NCBI RefSeq assembly: GCF_009762775.1
Contig: NZ_CP046401.1
Coordinates: 7,576,001-7,640,000 of the forward strand
Source of the DNA: Maribellus comscasis
Lineage (GTDB): Bacteria; Bacteroidota; Bacteroidia; Bacteroidales; Prolixibacteraceae
Length of the DNA: 64,000 nucleotides
Direction of reading: 5' to 3'
Shown: piece by piece, positions 9,704 through 19,103 of the stretch
How the letters are laid out: each line of letters opens with the position of its first letter
Position numbering within the stretch: position 1 is the first letter of the stretch
The notes under the pieces: generated by a model
What the model was told of the DNA's origin: nothing
Seen by the model: the letters and a program-made list of their open reading frames with translations, nothing else
Databases searched by the model: none
Position numbers and translations under genes: made by a program

Positions 9704-11479
9704 CTACCAAGCAGGGTCTTGTTGTAATACACCTACCTGAATATCAAGCTCACTTTCCGGTAAAGGCCAGTAATCATTTTTTTCAAGATTAAATACTGCA
9801 CCTTGCATAAAAGACCTGAATTCTGAGTCTTTGGTTATATATGATGGAATTACTTCATCCAGTTTTCCCCAGCGACGAAGGTCAAAAAACCGGTTTCCTT
9901 CCATAGCGGTTTCCAAACGAATTTCCATATGCACAGCTTCCCTGGCATACTCCTGACTTGGAAAGCTTTCATATTGCCCTAACAAATAATTTGCAGCAGG
10001 TTGATCCCAATCTACCTCAGCTCCTTCTGAGGAAGGAGCATTTGGAAAAACATAGGAAGTACATTTTCCCATAACAAAATCATTAGCCGACCTTCCTCTA
10101 ACTTGGTTCACCAAGTTTTTAGCCAATTCGAGATCGTTATCTTCAACTGCACATTCTGCTCTCCACAATAAAACGTGCGCATATCGTATTAACCTTGTGT
10201 TTAAAGCCGTTGAACGGGCAAAAGCTGCGTGCGATGCAATTCCAACTAAAGCTTTCGGATACATTCTCTTTTTGAGTTCGAATGGCCCTCCATTAGCAGG
10301 GTCGCGGGCCCAACCTGTACAAATTCCCCAATCCATAAACGGAATGCCACGTCTTGCAACAGTCCAATCTAAACGAGGATCTACTAAATCATCTGGCGGT
10401 ACAAACTCATCAGTAGAAGCAAGTCCCATATCATTTTTCAAATTTGTATCATCAAATTTTGGCCCACTAAAACCTAAAAGCGGTAATCCATTCTCATCTA
10501 CTTTATAGGCATTTACAAGATCTATTGATGGCTGATACATCCCGCAACAAACACCTAGCCCAGCAGTTGGAGGCGGATTTGTTGTCCAAATATCAGGAGT
10601 ACCATTGAATCCTTGAGCGGTTCCATCGTTAACGGCTCTTTGAATTTCAAAAATAGATTCCTGATTATTTTGATGTTCATAATCAAAGTTGTCGAAGTAG
10701 TGGTCAGCCAAACTATACTTATCACTGGTTATTATCTGATCCAGAAGTGTTTTTGCATCACTGTATTTCTCCTGATGCAGTTGAACATAAGCTTTTAATG
10801 CCATAGCCGCATATTTTGTAGCTCTTCCTGGTTCTCCAGAAAAACTTTCCGGCAACAATAAGATTGCATCATCCAAGTCCTGTTCAATTTCAGACCAAAT
10901 CGGGTGATCATTAGGAACTTTTTCAATTTCTATTTCTTCATTTGAAATAAATGGTACCTGGAAATGCATTCTTTGCAACCTGAAATGATAAAATCCTCTT
11001 AAAAATTTTGCCTGCCCCATGGCTAAGTCTTTTTCAGAGTCAGTCATATCATCTGCCTTTAGAATTGCATTTATACAATCATTGGCCCGAGAAACTCCGT
11101 CATATAAAACTACCCATTTATTAACAATATGGGGATTACTTGGCATCGCAACAAAACGTTCTATTTCACCTCCTTCTGCAAGATCAGATAAGGTAGATCC
11201 TTTATAAGCGTCATCGGAAGCACAATCCCAAACCCAATTCGTAGGCGAGGCAGAGTATGCTTCCCTAGGCCATCCCGATTTTATTGCGGCGCCTTTCACC
11301 AATGTATAACTTGCTGTTAAGAGCAGATCTACTCCTTCTTTTGTATTGAAATCCTCCAAAGAAACCACACCTGTTGGTTTCTTATATAGAAACTCTTCAC
11401 CACATGAAGTTGCTAAAAATATTGCTATCAAAAGTAGAAATATACTACTTTGTTTTATGTTTGCTATTCTCTTTTTCAT
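9704..11479 (-). CDS. SusD/RagB-family glycan-binding outer-membrane lipoprotein
   Basis: The 591-residue protein has a lipobox (IFLATSC, Cys about residue 27). Its N-terminus continues GEEFLYKKPTG, as in SusD proteins. Helical TPR-like segments are visible (ALKAYVQLHQEKYSDAKTLLDQII, AHVLLWRAECAVEDNDLELAKNLVNQVRGR). The C-terminus contains the SusD hallmark RLETAMEGNRFFDLRRWG and ends in LPESELDIQVGVLQQDPAW. It should bind oligosaccharides at the cell surface and close over the SusC pore encoded 25 bp upstream. Length is normal for the family. Confidence 0.95.
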   Translation of the reverse strand: MKKRIANIKQSSIFLLLIAIFLATSCGEEFLYKKPTGVVSLEDFNTKEGVDLLLTASYTLVKGAAIKSGWPREAYSASPTNWVWDCASDDAYKGSTLSDLAEGGEIERFVAMPSNPHIVNKWVVLYDGVSRANDCINAILKADDMTDSEKDLAMGQAKFLRGFYHFRLQRMHFQVPFISNEEIEIEKVPNDHPIWSEIEQDLDDAILLLPESFSGEPGRATKYAAMALKAYVQLHQEKYSDAKTLLDQIITSDKYSLADHYFDNFDYEHQNNQESIFEIQRAVNDGTAQGFNGTPDIWTTNPPPTAGLGVCCGMYQPSIDLVNAYKVDENGLPLLGFSGPKFDDTNLKNDMGLASTDEFVPPDDLVDPRLDWTVARRGIPFMDWGICTGWARDPANGGPFELKKRMYPKALVGIASHAAFARSTALNTRLIRYAHVLLWRAECAVEDNDLELAKNLVNQVRGRSANDFVMGKCTSYVFPNAPSSEGAEVDWDQPAANYLLGQYESFPSQEYAREAVHMEIRLETAMEGNRFFDLRRWGKLDEVIPSYITKDSEFRSFMQGAVFNLEKNDYWPLPESELDIQVGVLQQDPAW

Positions 11480-11504
11480 TATATATTGATTTAAAAATTA
11501 CTGA

Positions 11505-14500
11505 TTAAAAAGTTACATTTATACCAAACATATAGGTTTTAACAGTTGGCCACCTGCCGGCATCTACACCAAAATTGATTCCTGAACTATAAAAGGCTGG
11601 ATCAAGACCATCGTATCCTGTGATAGTCACAAGATTCTGTGCTACAACGTATAAACGTAAGTTTTCTAACCCAATTTTATTGATAACTGTATTTGAGAAA
11701 GTGTAACCAACCTGCAGATTTCTCAATCTTAAATAGGAACCATCTTCTACGTAATAGGAACTTGGCAGTTGACTTACCTGATCGTTTATCTCCGCCAATG
11801 GCATTTTTGCGTCTGCATTATTGCTCAGATGTGGACTTCCCCAGGAATCATATAACCTTCTTGTTCCACGCCAGAATTCCATATAATTGAAATCCAAAAT
11901 ACGACGGTCAAGATTTAAAACATCATTTCCAATACTGGAATAAAACATGGCAGAAAGATCAAAATTCTTGTATGTAAAATTCAAATTAAGACCAAGTGTT
12001 AAATCGGGATGTGGATTGCCGATTGACGTCCTGTCATCTGAATTAATTACTTTATCATCATTAATATCAGCAAATATAAAATGACCTGCTTTGTTATATG
12101 TCGGGTCTAATTCATTGGGGAAATATGCTTCTGCTTCCCCATCGGTCTGGAATATTCCCAATACTTCATATCCATAAAATTCAGGGAAAGAAGTGCCTTT
12201 CTTGGCATAAGTATAATATTGATCTCTATAAATTGAGCCATAATTTACTTCATCTTCTGCATCCGACAAATTTTCCAGTTCGTTTTTATATCTTGAAGCA
12301 ACCAGATTTATATGGTAGGTGAAAACATTATTCGAAGATTTCCCTTTATAATCAAAAGACAAATCAAATCCTTTATTCAACATGTCGCCAATATTTACAG
12401 ATGGTGCAGATGCATATCCATATACTGCGGGAATGGCTTTGGGATAAAGCATATCACTGGTTTTTTTATTCCATAAATCAAGTCCTAACGAGAACTTTTC
12501 CAATACTGTGATATCCAAACCAAAATTAACTGTAGTTGTTGTTTCCCATTTTGCGTTGCGGTTACCAAAAGCTTTTGTTTCAAAACCGGAAATTGGGCTA
12601 TCATTTGAACCGTCGATAGGATAATATGAATAATTAATATTGGTTTGGAAAGTAGAGAAACCATTATATGTTCCAATTCTATTGTTTCCTGACTGCCCCC
12701 AACTTGCTCGAAATTTTAATAAATCCATCCAATCTACCGAATTCATAAATTCTTCATTGGAGATAATCCATCCTCCCGCAAATGAAGGAAAAGTACCCCA
12801 TCTGTAATTTTCGGCAAAAACAGATGAACCGTCATGTCTTACTATTCCGTCAAAAAAGTACTTATCTTTATACTCATAATGTAATCTACCAAAATACGAG
12901 GCAGAAGAACTTTCGGAATAACTTCCGCTATTTGTTTGTGTACCTTCTCCTGCACTTAATACAAAATATTCTTCGGTTTGCAAAAAATACTCTTCACGAG
13001 AAGCACTCATATTATCAGAGCGACTACTTGATGCTTCAAATCCTGCCATAACATCTACTCGATGGTCACCAAATGTTTTTATATAATTTAACGTGTTTGT
13101 CCAATCCCAGTTCCTGGCTTTACTTGAAGAAACAGTAAGTTTATCTATTGAAGTTCCCGAATAGTTCCAAGGATTTGCTTCAGTAGGCTGATTGACCCAT
13201 CCATTACCGGCATAAACACCCAGAATTGTTTTTACCGTGAAATTTTTCAAAAAACGAATATTTGCATACACATTACCCTCAAGCGACAAATATTTATTTG
13301 TATAATCACTTTGTCTCCATATCTCAGATGGTTCGTTCCTATTTGATGAGAATCCGACTAATTTTGTTACTGGTGCCCAATTACCCTCGATATCATACAC
13401 CGGACAAAGACGGGGCATCAGCATAGCCATGGAAACAGAACTTCCTTCTCCACCATCTGATTGCCTGCCCCAGTCATTCTGTGCCCGAACGCCAAAATTT
13501 TCTCCAATCTCTAACCAATCATAAAGATCCATTGATAAATTGGTACGAAAATTAAACCTGTCATATCCTGATTCCTTTACCGAACCCAAGTTATCAGTAT
13601 AACCAAATACAACACCATACGTTAACTTGTCCGCTCCACCAGTAATTGTCATATCATAGTCCTGGGTAATTGCATTCTGATAGATATAATCAAACCAATT
13701 GGTTCCTTCGGGAGTCGATTCAACAATTTGATAATCATAAGCACTATAATTGCTTAAATCAATATCGTTAGTAACACTTGGGTAAATATATTTTGGTATA
13801 ACCGGGGTTGCGCCATTTCCATAAAGAGGATGATTAGGCTCCATTCCCGAATTTTCATATGACATCCACAACATTTCACCAAACTCTGTTGGATTTAGCA
13901 TATCATACTGAGGAGGTAAAGCACTAACACTAGCCCTTGCGTTTACTGTAACCTTTGGCGCTTGTGATTTACTCCCTTGTATTGTAGTTACTACAATAAC
14001 TCCGTTAGCCCCCCTTGCACCATAAATCGCAGTAGATGCAGCATCTTTAAGTACAGACATTGATTCAATCTCTGCTGGATTTAATCGTCCGATATCAGAC
14101 GGAATACCATCAACAATTACAAGTGGCGAAGTACTATTAATTGTCCCGATTCCTCGGATCTGAATATTCGCACCAGACCCCGGAGTATTTCCACTATTGG
14201 CAACAACTCCAGGCACCATGCCCTGTAATGCATTTGTAATATTATTAACAGGGTTGATTTTCTTTAACTCTGAAGTATTGACATTTACAATGCTCCCTGT
14301 TAAAGCTTGTTTACTTCTGGTTCCATAACCGATAGCTACCACTTCTTCAATACCTATTGCGTCAACTTGTAATGCAATCTCGAACCTTCGTTGGTCTCCA
14401 ACAGGTATTTCCTGCTTAAGCATTCCTACAAATGAAACAACCAATGTAGCATCTGGTTCCACATTAAATGAAAATTCACCATCTACATTTGAGACAGTCC

Positions 14501-14675
14501 CATTAGTTGTTCCTTTTTCAACAATTGTTGCTCCTGGAATGAAATTTCCATCCATTCCTTTTATGATTCCAGTTACTTCAATTTTTTGTGCAAAGCTGCT
14601 AATTACACTTATCATAAGAACAAGTGTAATCCATAACCTAAGATAAGAATAATCTCTCAAAAGTTTTTTTTTCAT
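11505..14675 (-). CDS. SusC/RagA-family TonB-dependent outer-membrane transporter
   Basis: The 1056-residue protein has a signal peptide, then a carboxypeptidase-regulatory-like domain (VTGIIKGMDGNFIPGATIVEKGTTNGTV...). A TonB plug follows (GSIVNVNTSELKKINPVNNITNALQGMVPG, IRGIGTINSTSPLVIVDGIP, SVLKDAASTAIYGARGANGVI). The remainder is a long beta-barrel ending in an aromatic residue (YMFGINVTF). It imports oligosaccharides across the outer membrane with energy from TonB/ExbBD. It pairs with the SusD downstream, and a LacI-type site lies ~45 bp upstream. Confidence 0.96.
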   Translation of the reverse strand: MKKKLLRDYSYLRLWITLVLMISVISSFAQKIEVTGIIKGMDGNFIPGATIVEKGTTNGTVSNVDGEFSFNVEPDATLVVSFVGMLKQEIPVGDQRRFEIALQVDAIGIEEVVAIGYGTRSKQALTGSIVNVNTSELKKINPVNNITNALQGMVPGVVANSGNTPGSGANIQIRGIGTINSTSPLVIVDGIPSDIGRLNPAEIESMSVLKDAASTAIYGARGANGVIVVTTIQGSKSQAPKVTVNARASVSALPPQYDMLNPTEFGEMLWMSYENSGMEPNHPLYGNGATPVIPKYIYPSVTNDIDLSNYSAYDYQIVESTPEGTNWFDYIYQNAITQDYDMTITGGADKLTYGVVFGYTDNLGSVKESGYDRFNFRTNLSMDLYDWLEIGENFGVRAQNDWGRQSDGGEGSSVSMAMLMPRLCPVYDIEGNWAPVTKLVGFSSNRNEPSEIWRQSDYTNKYLSLEGNVYANIRFLKNFTVKTILGVYAGNGWVNQPTEANPWNYSGTSIDKLTVSSSKARNWDWTNTLNYIKTFGDHRVDVMAGFEASSSRSDNMSASREEYFLQTEEYFVLSAGEGTQTNSGSYSESSSASYFGRLHYEYKDKYFFDGIVRHDGSSVFAENYRWGTFPSFAGGWIISNEEFMNSVDWMDLLKFRASWGQSGNNRIGTYNGFSTFQTNINYSYYPIDGSNDSPISGFETKAFGNRNAKWETTTTVNFGLDITVLEKFSLGLDLWNKKTSDMLYPKAIPAVYGYASAPSVNIGDMLNKGFDLSFDYKGKSSNNVFTYHINLVASRYKNELENLSDAEDEVNYGSIYRDQYYTYAKKGTSFPEFYGYEVLGIFQTDGEAEAYFPNELDPTYNKAGHFIFADINDDKVINSDDRTSIGNPHPDLTLGLNLNFTYKNFDLSAMFYSSIGNDVLNLDRRILDFNYMEFWRGTRRLYDSWGSPHLSNNADAKMPLAEINDQVSQLPSSYYVEDGSYLRLRNLQVGYTFSNTVINKIGLENLRLYVVAQNLVTITGYDGLDPAFYSSGINFGVDAGRWPTVKTYMFGINVTF

Positions 14676-14713
14676 ATTTACTTGATTAGCAATTAATTAA
14701 TTTATTGATTAAG

Positions 14714-14733
14714 TCACTCAAACGTTTTAGCAC
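14714..14733. promoter_or_regulatory. Candidate LacI-type operator at the susC promoter
   Basis: On the minus strand this reads TGCTAAAACGTTTGAGTGA, with core AAACGTTT at 14720-14727. It matches the site at 16158-16176 over TGCTAAAACGTTT. On the minus strand a TTTG lies about 19 bases upstream of AACGTTTG, a partial match to the Bacteroidota -33/-7 promoter, so a bound repressor would cover the promoter. Confidence 0.55.
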
Positions 14734-14754
14734 TTCATAATAAACAAAATTATT

Positions 14755-15771
14755 TTAAGACCCCCTGTCTACTAATTGTGCTGAATAAACTATTTTGTTT
14801 TTCATTTTATTAGTTCTCTTATTTTTAATTTCATCAATCAAAATTCTCACACTTTCAACTCCTATTTCTTCTATAGGCTGTATCAAAGATGTAACTGGTG
14901 GTTGTAACACCTTAAAAAAATCATTATCATCAAAACAAATAACAGAGATGTCTTTTCCCTTTTTTATATATTGGTCATACAAAATCTGTATTCCGGGCAA
15001 TGCCGTGCTGTTCGTCGGAAAAAATACTGAATCAATTTTTAACTTATCAACCAAATATGGCATATAGTCCTTTAGCAAGGTATTCGTTTTTATATCATCC
15101 CAAAATGGCACCTCTGGGACCAACCTTTTATCAAATCGAATACCGTTGTCCTTTAATGCCGCTTTGTAACCTTCCAATCTCTCCGCCATATGAAAGAAAT
15201 TAGTATCGTATGAAAAGGTACCTATCCGTCTTTTTCCTTTTTTTATTAGATAAACAGTTGCATCGTAGGCAGATTGCCAGTTATTCATTACTACACAATT
15301 TGCATTAATTTTTGGAAAATGCCTATCAACAAGCACAAATGGAATCTGTTGAGAACTTAACTGATTTAGCTTCTCATGGATTCCCTGAGTTGGTATAAGT
15401 ATCAATCCATCTACCCTCTGATTCAGGAATGAATCTATAACCTCAATACATTTATCATCATTTTCGTCTGAGCTAGCAAAAAATACTCTGTATCCAGACC
15501 TCATTGCCTCCTTTTCAACACGCCTTGCCAATTTCACAAAAAATGCATTGGAAATATCAGAAATAACAAATCCAATTGAGTTTGTAATTCCTTTCCGTAA
15601 CCCTCTGGCTAGTGTATTAGGCCTATAATTCAATTCTTTAGCCGCGGCAAATATTTTTCTCTCAAGTTCCTCACTAATCCTGTTTTCTGATGCTTTACCA
15701 TTTAATACAAGAGAAACAGTTGAATAAGAAACTCCAACAAATGCAGCAATATCTTTTATTGTAACAGACAT
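14755..15771 (-). CDS. LacI/GalR-family transcriptional regulator
   Basis: The 338-residue protein begins with a LacI helix-turn-helix (TIKDIAAFVGVSYSTVSLVLNGK, residues 3-25) and hinge (ELNYRPNTLARGLRKG). A periplasmic-binding-protein-like sensor domain follows (IGFVISDISNAFFVKLARRVE, VDGLILIPTQG, SVICFDDNDFFKVLQPPVTSLIQP). It should bind a sugar or sugar-acid effector and control promoters carrying AAACGTTT-core sites. It lies between susC and the TRAP operon, and four such palindromes occur around it (9607, 14714, 15887, 16158). The effector is unknown; a locus intermediate such as galactonate or KDG is only a guess. Confidence 0.9.
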   Translation of the reverse strand: MSVTIKDIAAFVGVSYSTVSLVLNGKASENRISEELERKIFAAAKELNYRPNTLARGLRKGITNSIGFVISDISNAFFVKLARRVEKEAMRSGYRVFFASSDENDDKCIEVIDSFLNQRVDGLILIPTQGIHEKLNQLSSQQIPFVLVDRHFPKINANCVVMNNWQSAYDATVYLIKKGKRRIGTFSYDTNFFHMAERLEGYKAALKDNGIRFDKRLVPEVPFWDDIKTNTLLKDYMPYLVDKLKIDSVFFPTNSTALPGIQILYDQYIKKGKDISVICFDDNDFFKVLQPPVTSLIQPIEEIGVESVRILIDEIKNKRTNKMKNKIVYSAQLVDRGS

Positions 15772-15886
15772 TTATTACTTTATTATTTTGGGTGCAAGAT
15801 ATGAAGAAAATCAATTAAAAAAAAGAAATATTAAACATGCTTAAAAACATAATACATATAACATACTCATTATAAGTAAAATATAA

Positions 15887-15904
15887 TGCTAAAACTTTTT
15901 AGCA
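15887..15904. promoter_or_regulatory. Candidate LacI-type operator in the divergent region
   Basis: TGCTAAAACTTTTTAGCA is palindromic apart from the central CT. It shares the TGCTAAAAC half-site with the sites at 14714 and 16158. It lies 116 bp upstream of the lacI-type gene, so autoregulation is possible. Confidence 0.5.
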
Positions 15905-16125
15905 TTTTACTACAAATAACTTACAATATGCGTATAGAATTAATATTTATTCTACTATATATCAGTATATTATATAAATATAGAACATATTAACTTATTT
16001 TATACAACCCCATAACCATATCATCTTACTAAATCTTACTCTTCAACTATTGTTTAAAAGAATAACATTTCACCTCAATAATAAAATACTTATATACAAT
16101 CAATTATAAATTAATTTAATTATTT

Positions 16126-16159
16126 TTTGCTATTATAAAAGAAAAAATACATACATTTG
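16126..16159 (+). promoter_or_regulatory. Candidate Bacteroidota promoter for the TRAP/catabolic operon
   Basis: TTTG at 16126-16129 and TACATTTG at 16152-16159 match the Bacteroidota -33 (TTTG) and -7 (TAnnTTTG) elements with a 22-base spacer. The LacI-type site at 16158-16176 overlaps the likely transcription start. Confidence 0.5.
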
Positions 16160-16176
16160 CTAAAACGTTTTTGTTA
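16158..16176. promoter_or_regulatory. Candidate LacI-type operator for the TRAP operon
   Basis: TGCTAAAACGTTTTTGTTA shares TGCTAAAACGTTT with the susC site. It lies immediately after a -7-like box and ~35 bp before the DctQ start, a position suited to repression. Confidence 0.6.
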
Positions 16177-16208
16177 TTTACAATATTAATTCAATTATTA
16201 GATTTTTA

Positions 16209-16664
16209 ATGTTTATGAAAAAAATATCTGATTATATTCTTGCATCATTACTGGCATTAATCGTTGCAATTATGTTCACACAGGTAGTATTCAGATATAC
16301 ATTTAACAACTCACTTTCCTGGAGTGAAGAGATTGCAAAATTTCTTTTTATCTGGATTACGTTTATTGGAGCCGCTTTGTGTTTTAGAGATTATATGCAC
16401 CTTGGTGTAGACTTTTTATTAGAGAAGGTACCTGGCAAATATAAAACTTTACTACTCATTTTCAACACACTCCTAATAACTGCTTTTAACGGCGGGATGA
16501 TAGTTTTAGGATTTATGTGGGTAAATGATGTATCCGGTACTCTAAGCCCGGCAGTAGGACTTCCTTTAAATATAGTCTTCTATGCAGCTCTTCCCTGCTC
16601 TGCGCTACTGTCATTCATTTATGGATTGGTAAGATTACGGAAAGAATTTAAGAAAATTAATTAA
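16209..16664 (+). CDS. dctQ: TRAP transporter small membrane subunit (DctQ-like)
   Basis: The 151-residue protein has four hydrophobic segments (ILASLLALIVAIMFTQVVF, FLFIWITFIGAALCF, LLLIFNTLLITAFNGGMIVLGFMW, IVFYAALPCSALLSFIYGLV) and the family's SWSEEIAKFLFIW stretch. It forms the small membrane component that partners DctM. It is first in the plus-strand catabolic operon, with DctM starting 14 bp later. A second Met two codons in is an equally good start. Confidence 0.9.
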   Translation: MFMKKISDYILASLLALIVAIMFTQVVFRYTFNNSLSWSEEIAKFLFIWITFIGAALCFRDYMHLGVDFLLEKVPGKYKTLLLIFNTLLITAFNGGMIVLGFMWVNDVSGTLSPAVGLPLNIVFYAALPCSALLSFIYGLVRLRKEFKKIN

Positions 16665-16678
16665 AACAAGTTAAGCAA

Positions 16679-17962
16679 ATGATATTTCTAATAATATGCA
16701 TGTTGTTGTTACTAATACTTGGAGTAAGAATTGCCTATGCACTTGGTATCAGTTCTTTGCTTTACATCATACTCTTTACAGATATATCTCCAATGGTGAT
16801 TGCACAACAAATATCAGCAGGCTCAGACTCAATCGTATTACTTGCTCTTCCATTTTTTTTATTGGCCGGAGAAATTATGAATGCAGGAGGAATTACACAT
16901 CGTTTGATCAGATTTGCAATGTCATTAATTGGCAACATCAGAGGAGGTCTTTCATTTGTTGTTGTTATAACAAACATGATCATGGCAGCAGTATCAGGCG
17001 CTGCAATTGCGAGTGGGGCTGCTGTTGGTTCTGTTATGATTAAATCGATGGAAGAAAAAGGGTATAATAAAGGATTTGCAGGCGCAATAAATGCAGCGGC
17101 TGCTACCATTGGACCGGTGATCCCACCAAGTGTTGGTTTTATTATATATGCTTCTGTTTCAAATGCCTCAGTTGGGAAACTATTTATCGCAGGAATAATT
17201 CCAGGAATAATACTTGGTTTAGGAATGATGATATTTTGTTATATTCTATCGATCCGCCACAATTTCCCAGCAGGAGAAAAAAGGAACTGGAATGAAGTAA
17301 TTTTAAGTTTTAAAAGTGCAATATGGTCATTGTTAATGCCGGTTATAATAATTGGGGGTATAATGTCCGGAGCCGTTACAGCTACTGAAGCAGGTGTAAT
17401 TGCGGTTGTATATGGTTTAATCGTTGGTATATTTATACACAGGGATATTTCCATTAAAACTCTTCCGGCCATTTTTACCAATACCGCCAAACAAACCGCA
17501 CGTATTATGATTGTGATAGCCTGCGCATCTGCTTTTGGCTGGATTATTTCCCGAGAAATTGAACCTAGTCTCTTTGTTGAAAATGTTTTGTCAGTTGCTG
17601 GTCAAAAATGGATTTTCATGTTTGTCATCATCATAATCATTATCGCATTGGGCACTTTCATGGAAGGTGGAAGTATAATGATAATATTAACACCTTTAAT
17701 ACTTCCAATATTATTAACGCTAGGTATTGATATAGTTCACTTTGGCGTAATGTTTCAGTTAGCCATCATGCTTGGATTAATAACTCCTCCGGTTGGTATA
17801 CTATTATTTGTAATATCCGGTGCAGGAAATATAGAGATCAAAGACATAATTATGAATATTTGGCCGTTTTATTTGGTAATTCTGATAGTAATAATCACTT
17901 GTGCGATATTCCCGGAAACAACCTTATGGCTTATAAATACTCTTGGTAACAATATAAGCTGA
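16679..17962 (+). CDS. dctM: TRAP transporter large permease subunit (DctM-like)
   Basis: The 427-residue protein has about twelve hydrophobic segments and DctM hallmarks: LLALPFFLLAGEIMNAGG, ISG-like VSGAAIASGAAVGSVMI, AAAATIGPVIPPSVGFIIYA and LGLITPPVGILLFV. It is the sodium-coupled permease of a TRAP carrier for carboxylated solutes such as sugar acids. The binding protein is encoded separately at 19087-20070, with a UroD-family gene in between. Confidence 0.94.
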   Translation: MIFLIICMLLLLILGVRIAYALGISSLLYIILFTDISPMVIAQQISAGSDSIVLLALPFFLLAGEIMNAGGITHRLIRFAMSLIGNIRGGLSFVVVITNMIMAAVSGAAIASGAAVGSVMIKSMEEKGYNKGFAGAINAAAATIGPVIPPSVGFIIYASVSNASVGKLFIAGIIPGIILGLGMMIFCYILSIRHNFPAGEKRNWNEVILSFKSAIWSLLMPVIIIGGIMSGAVTATEAGVIAVVYGLIVGIFIHRDISIKTLPAIFTNTAKQTARIMIVIACASAFGWIISREIEPSLFVENVLSVAGQKWIFMFVIIIIIIALGTFMEGGSIMIILTPLILPILLTLGIDIVHFGVMFQLAIMLGLITPPVGILLFVISGAGNIEIKDIIMNIWPFYLVILIVIITCAIFPETTLWLINTLGNNIS

Positions 17963-18014
17963 TTTTAATTTTTTAAAAGAGACTCATATTAAGACTTTAA
18001 CGCAAATAAAAGGA

Positions 18015-19103
18015 ATGGTGCATAATTCAAAATATAGCAAATTCGACAAACCCTTATTGGTTGATTATTTGGCAACAAAACAAGTAACAAAGTCTCTTTT
18101 GAAATATTATTCCCTCAAAAATGAGAACGAATTACTCAATAAGCTTAAATCTGATTTTTATTACCTGTCATGCAGGGATATAAGTCAAAATGAAAGTTGC
18201 TTTCCATTTTACAGGGGGCCTAAACTTAAAATAACAGATACCAAAAGAATTTGTCCATTGGGTATTCATTGGAAAAGATTGGTATATGATGATAAATTTG
18301 GAGTGGATGAAGCAATTAATAGCCCCTTATCTTCGGAATTTATTAAAGAAGAGGATATTTTAAACTTAAAATTACCTGACCCTCGTTGGTTTGATTTTTC
18401 ACCCCTTACGAAAGAATGTGATTTAAATGCAAAAAGAATCATTGTAGGGGGATTATGGTCTGCCATTCATGGAGATAGTTACCGGATGATGGGATACGAG
18501 AATTTTCTTTTAAACATTGCTTTAAATAAAAACCTGGTTCAGTTACTTGTGAATCGAATGACTGACTTTTATATTGAAATGAATACTCGCTATTTTGAAG
18601 TAGTTAAAGATAAAATGGACGTCTTTTTTATGGGTAATGACTTTGGTTCGCAATCCGGATTAATGATAAGCGAGGAAGATTGGTATGAAATTTATTACAA
18701 CAATTATAAAAAACTTATTGACCTTGCACATTCCTTTAACCTCAAGGTAATGGTGCATTCGTGTGGCTCCATTGAGCCTTTAATCCCATATTTTATTAAG
18801 CTTGGAGTTGATATAATTGACCCGGTTCAAACTACAGCAAAAGGAATGGACCCACAAGCTTTAGGAGAAAAATATGGAAAAAAAATCTCATTTCATGGTG
18901 CAATCGATACTCAATCTGTAATACCATATGGAACTTCAGAGGATATTGAGACACATGTTTCAATTTTGATACGACACCTAAATAAAAATAAAAATTACAT
19001 TGCTGCTCCCTCAAACAATTTTATGACCGGAACACCCCCGCAAAATATTGATACCGTTTATGAAACCATTAATAAATTAAAAAGTAATGAATTTTTACAA
19101 TAA
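18015..19103 (+). CDS. Uroporphyrinogen decarboxylase (URO-D)-family protein
   Basis: The 362-residue protein has a URO-D-type TIM-barrel signature. Examples are KVMVHSCGSIEPLIPYFIKLGVDIIDPVQ, the following KISFHGAIDTQ, and the C-terminal FMTGTPPQNIDTVYETI. Its context (between TRAP permease and binding-protein genes) argues against haem synthesis. Related proteins include MtaA/CmuA-type methyltransferases, but many sugar-locus members have no known reaction. It overlaps the start of the DctP gene by 17 bp, so the two are co-translated. The exact function is unknown. Confidence 0.8.
   Translation: MVHNSKYSKFDKPLLVDYLATKQVTKSLLKYYSLKNENELLNKLKSDFYYLSCRDISQNESCFPFYRGPKLKITDTKRICPLGIHWKRLVYDDKFGVDEAINSPLSSEFIKEEDILNLKLPDPRWFDFSPLTKECDLNAKRIIVGGLWSAIHGDSYRMMGYENFLLNIALNKNLVQLLVNRMTDFYIEMNTRYFEVVKDKMDVFFMGNDFGSQSGLMISEEDWYEIYYNNYKKLIDLAHSFNLKVMVHSCGSIEPLIPYFIKLGVDIIDPVQTTAKGMDPQALGEKYGKKISFHGAIDTQSVIPYGTSEDIETHVSILIRHLNKNKNYIAAPSNNFMTGTPPQNIDTVYETINKLKSNEFLQ

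Larger units (their letters stand above)
15772..16208. promoter_or_regulatory. AT-rich divergent intergenic region
   Basis: This 437-bp gap separates the LacI gene (minus) from the TRAP operon (plus). It is very AT-rich and holds two LacI-type palindromes and one candidate promoter, annotated separately. I see no gene in it. Confidence 0.6.

Noticed and set aside
16696..17109. Long frames opposite or alongside dctM
   Set aside because: They are shadows of a strongly conserved membrane protein in other frames.
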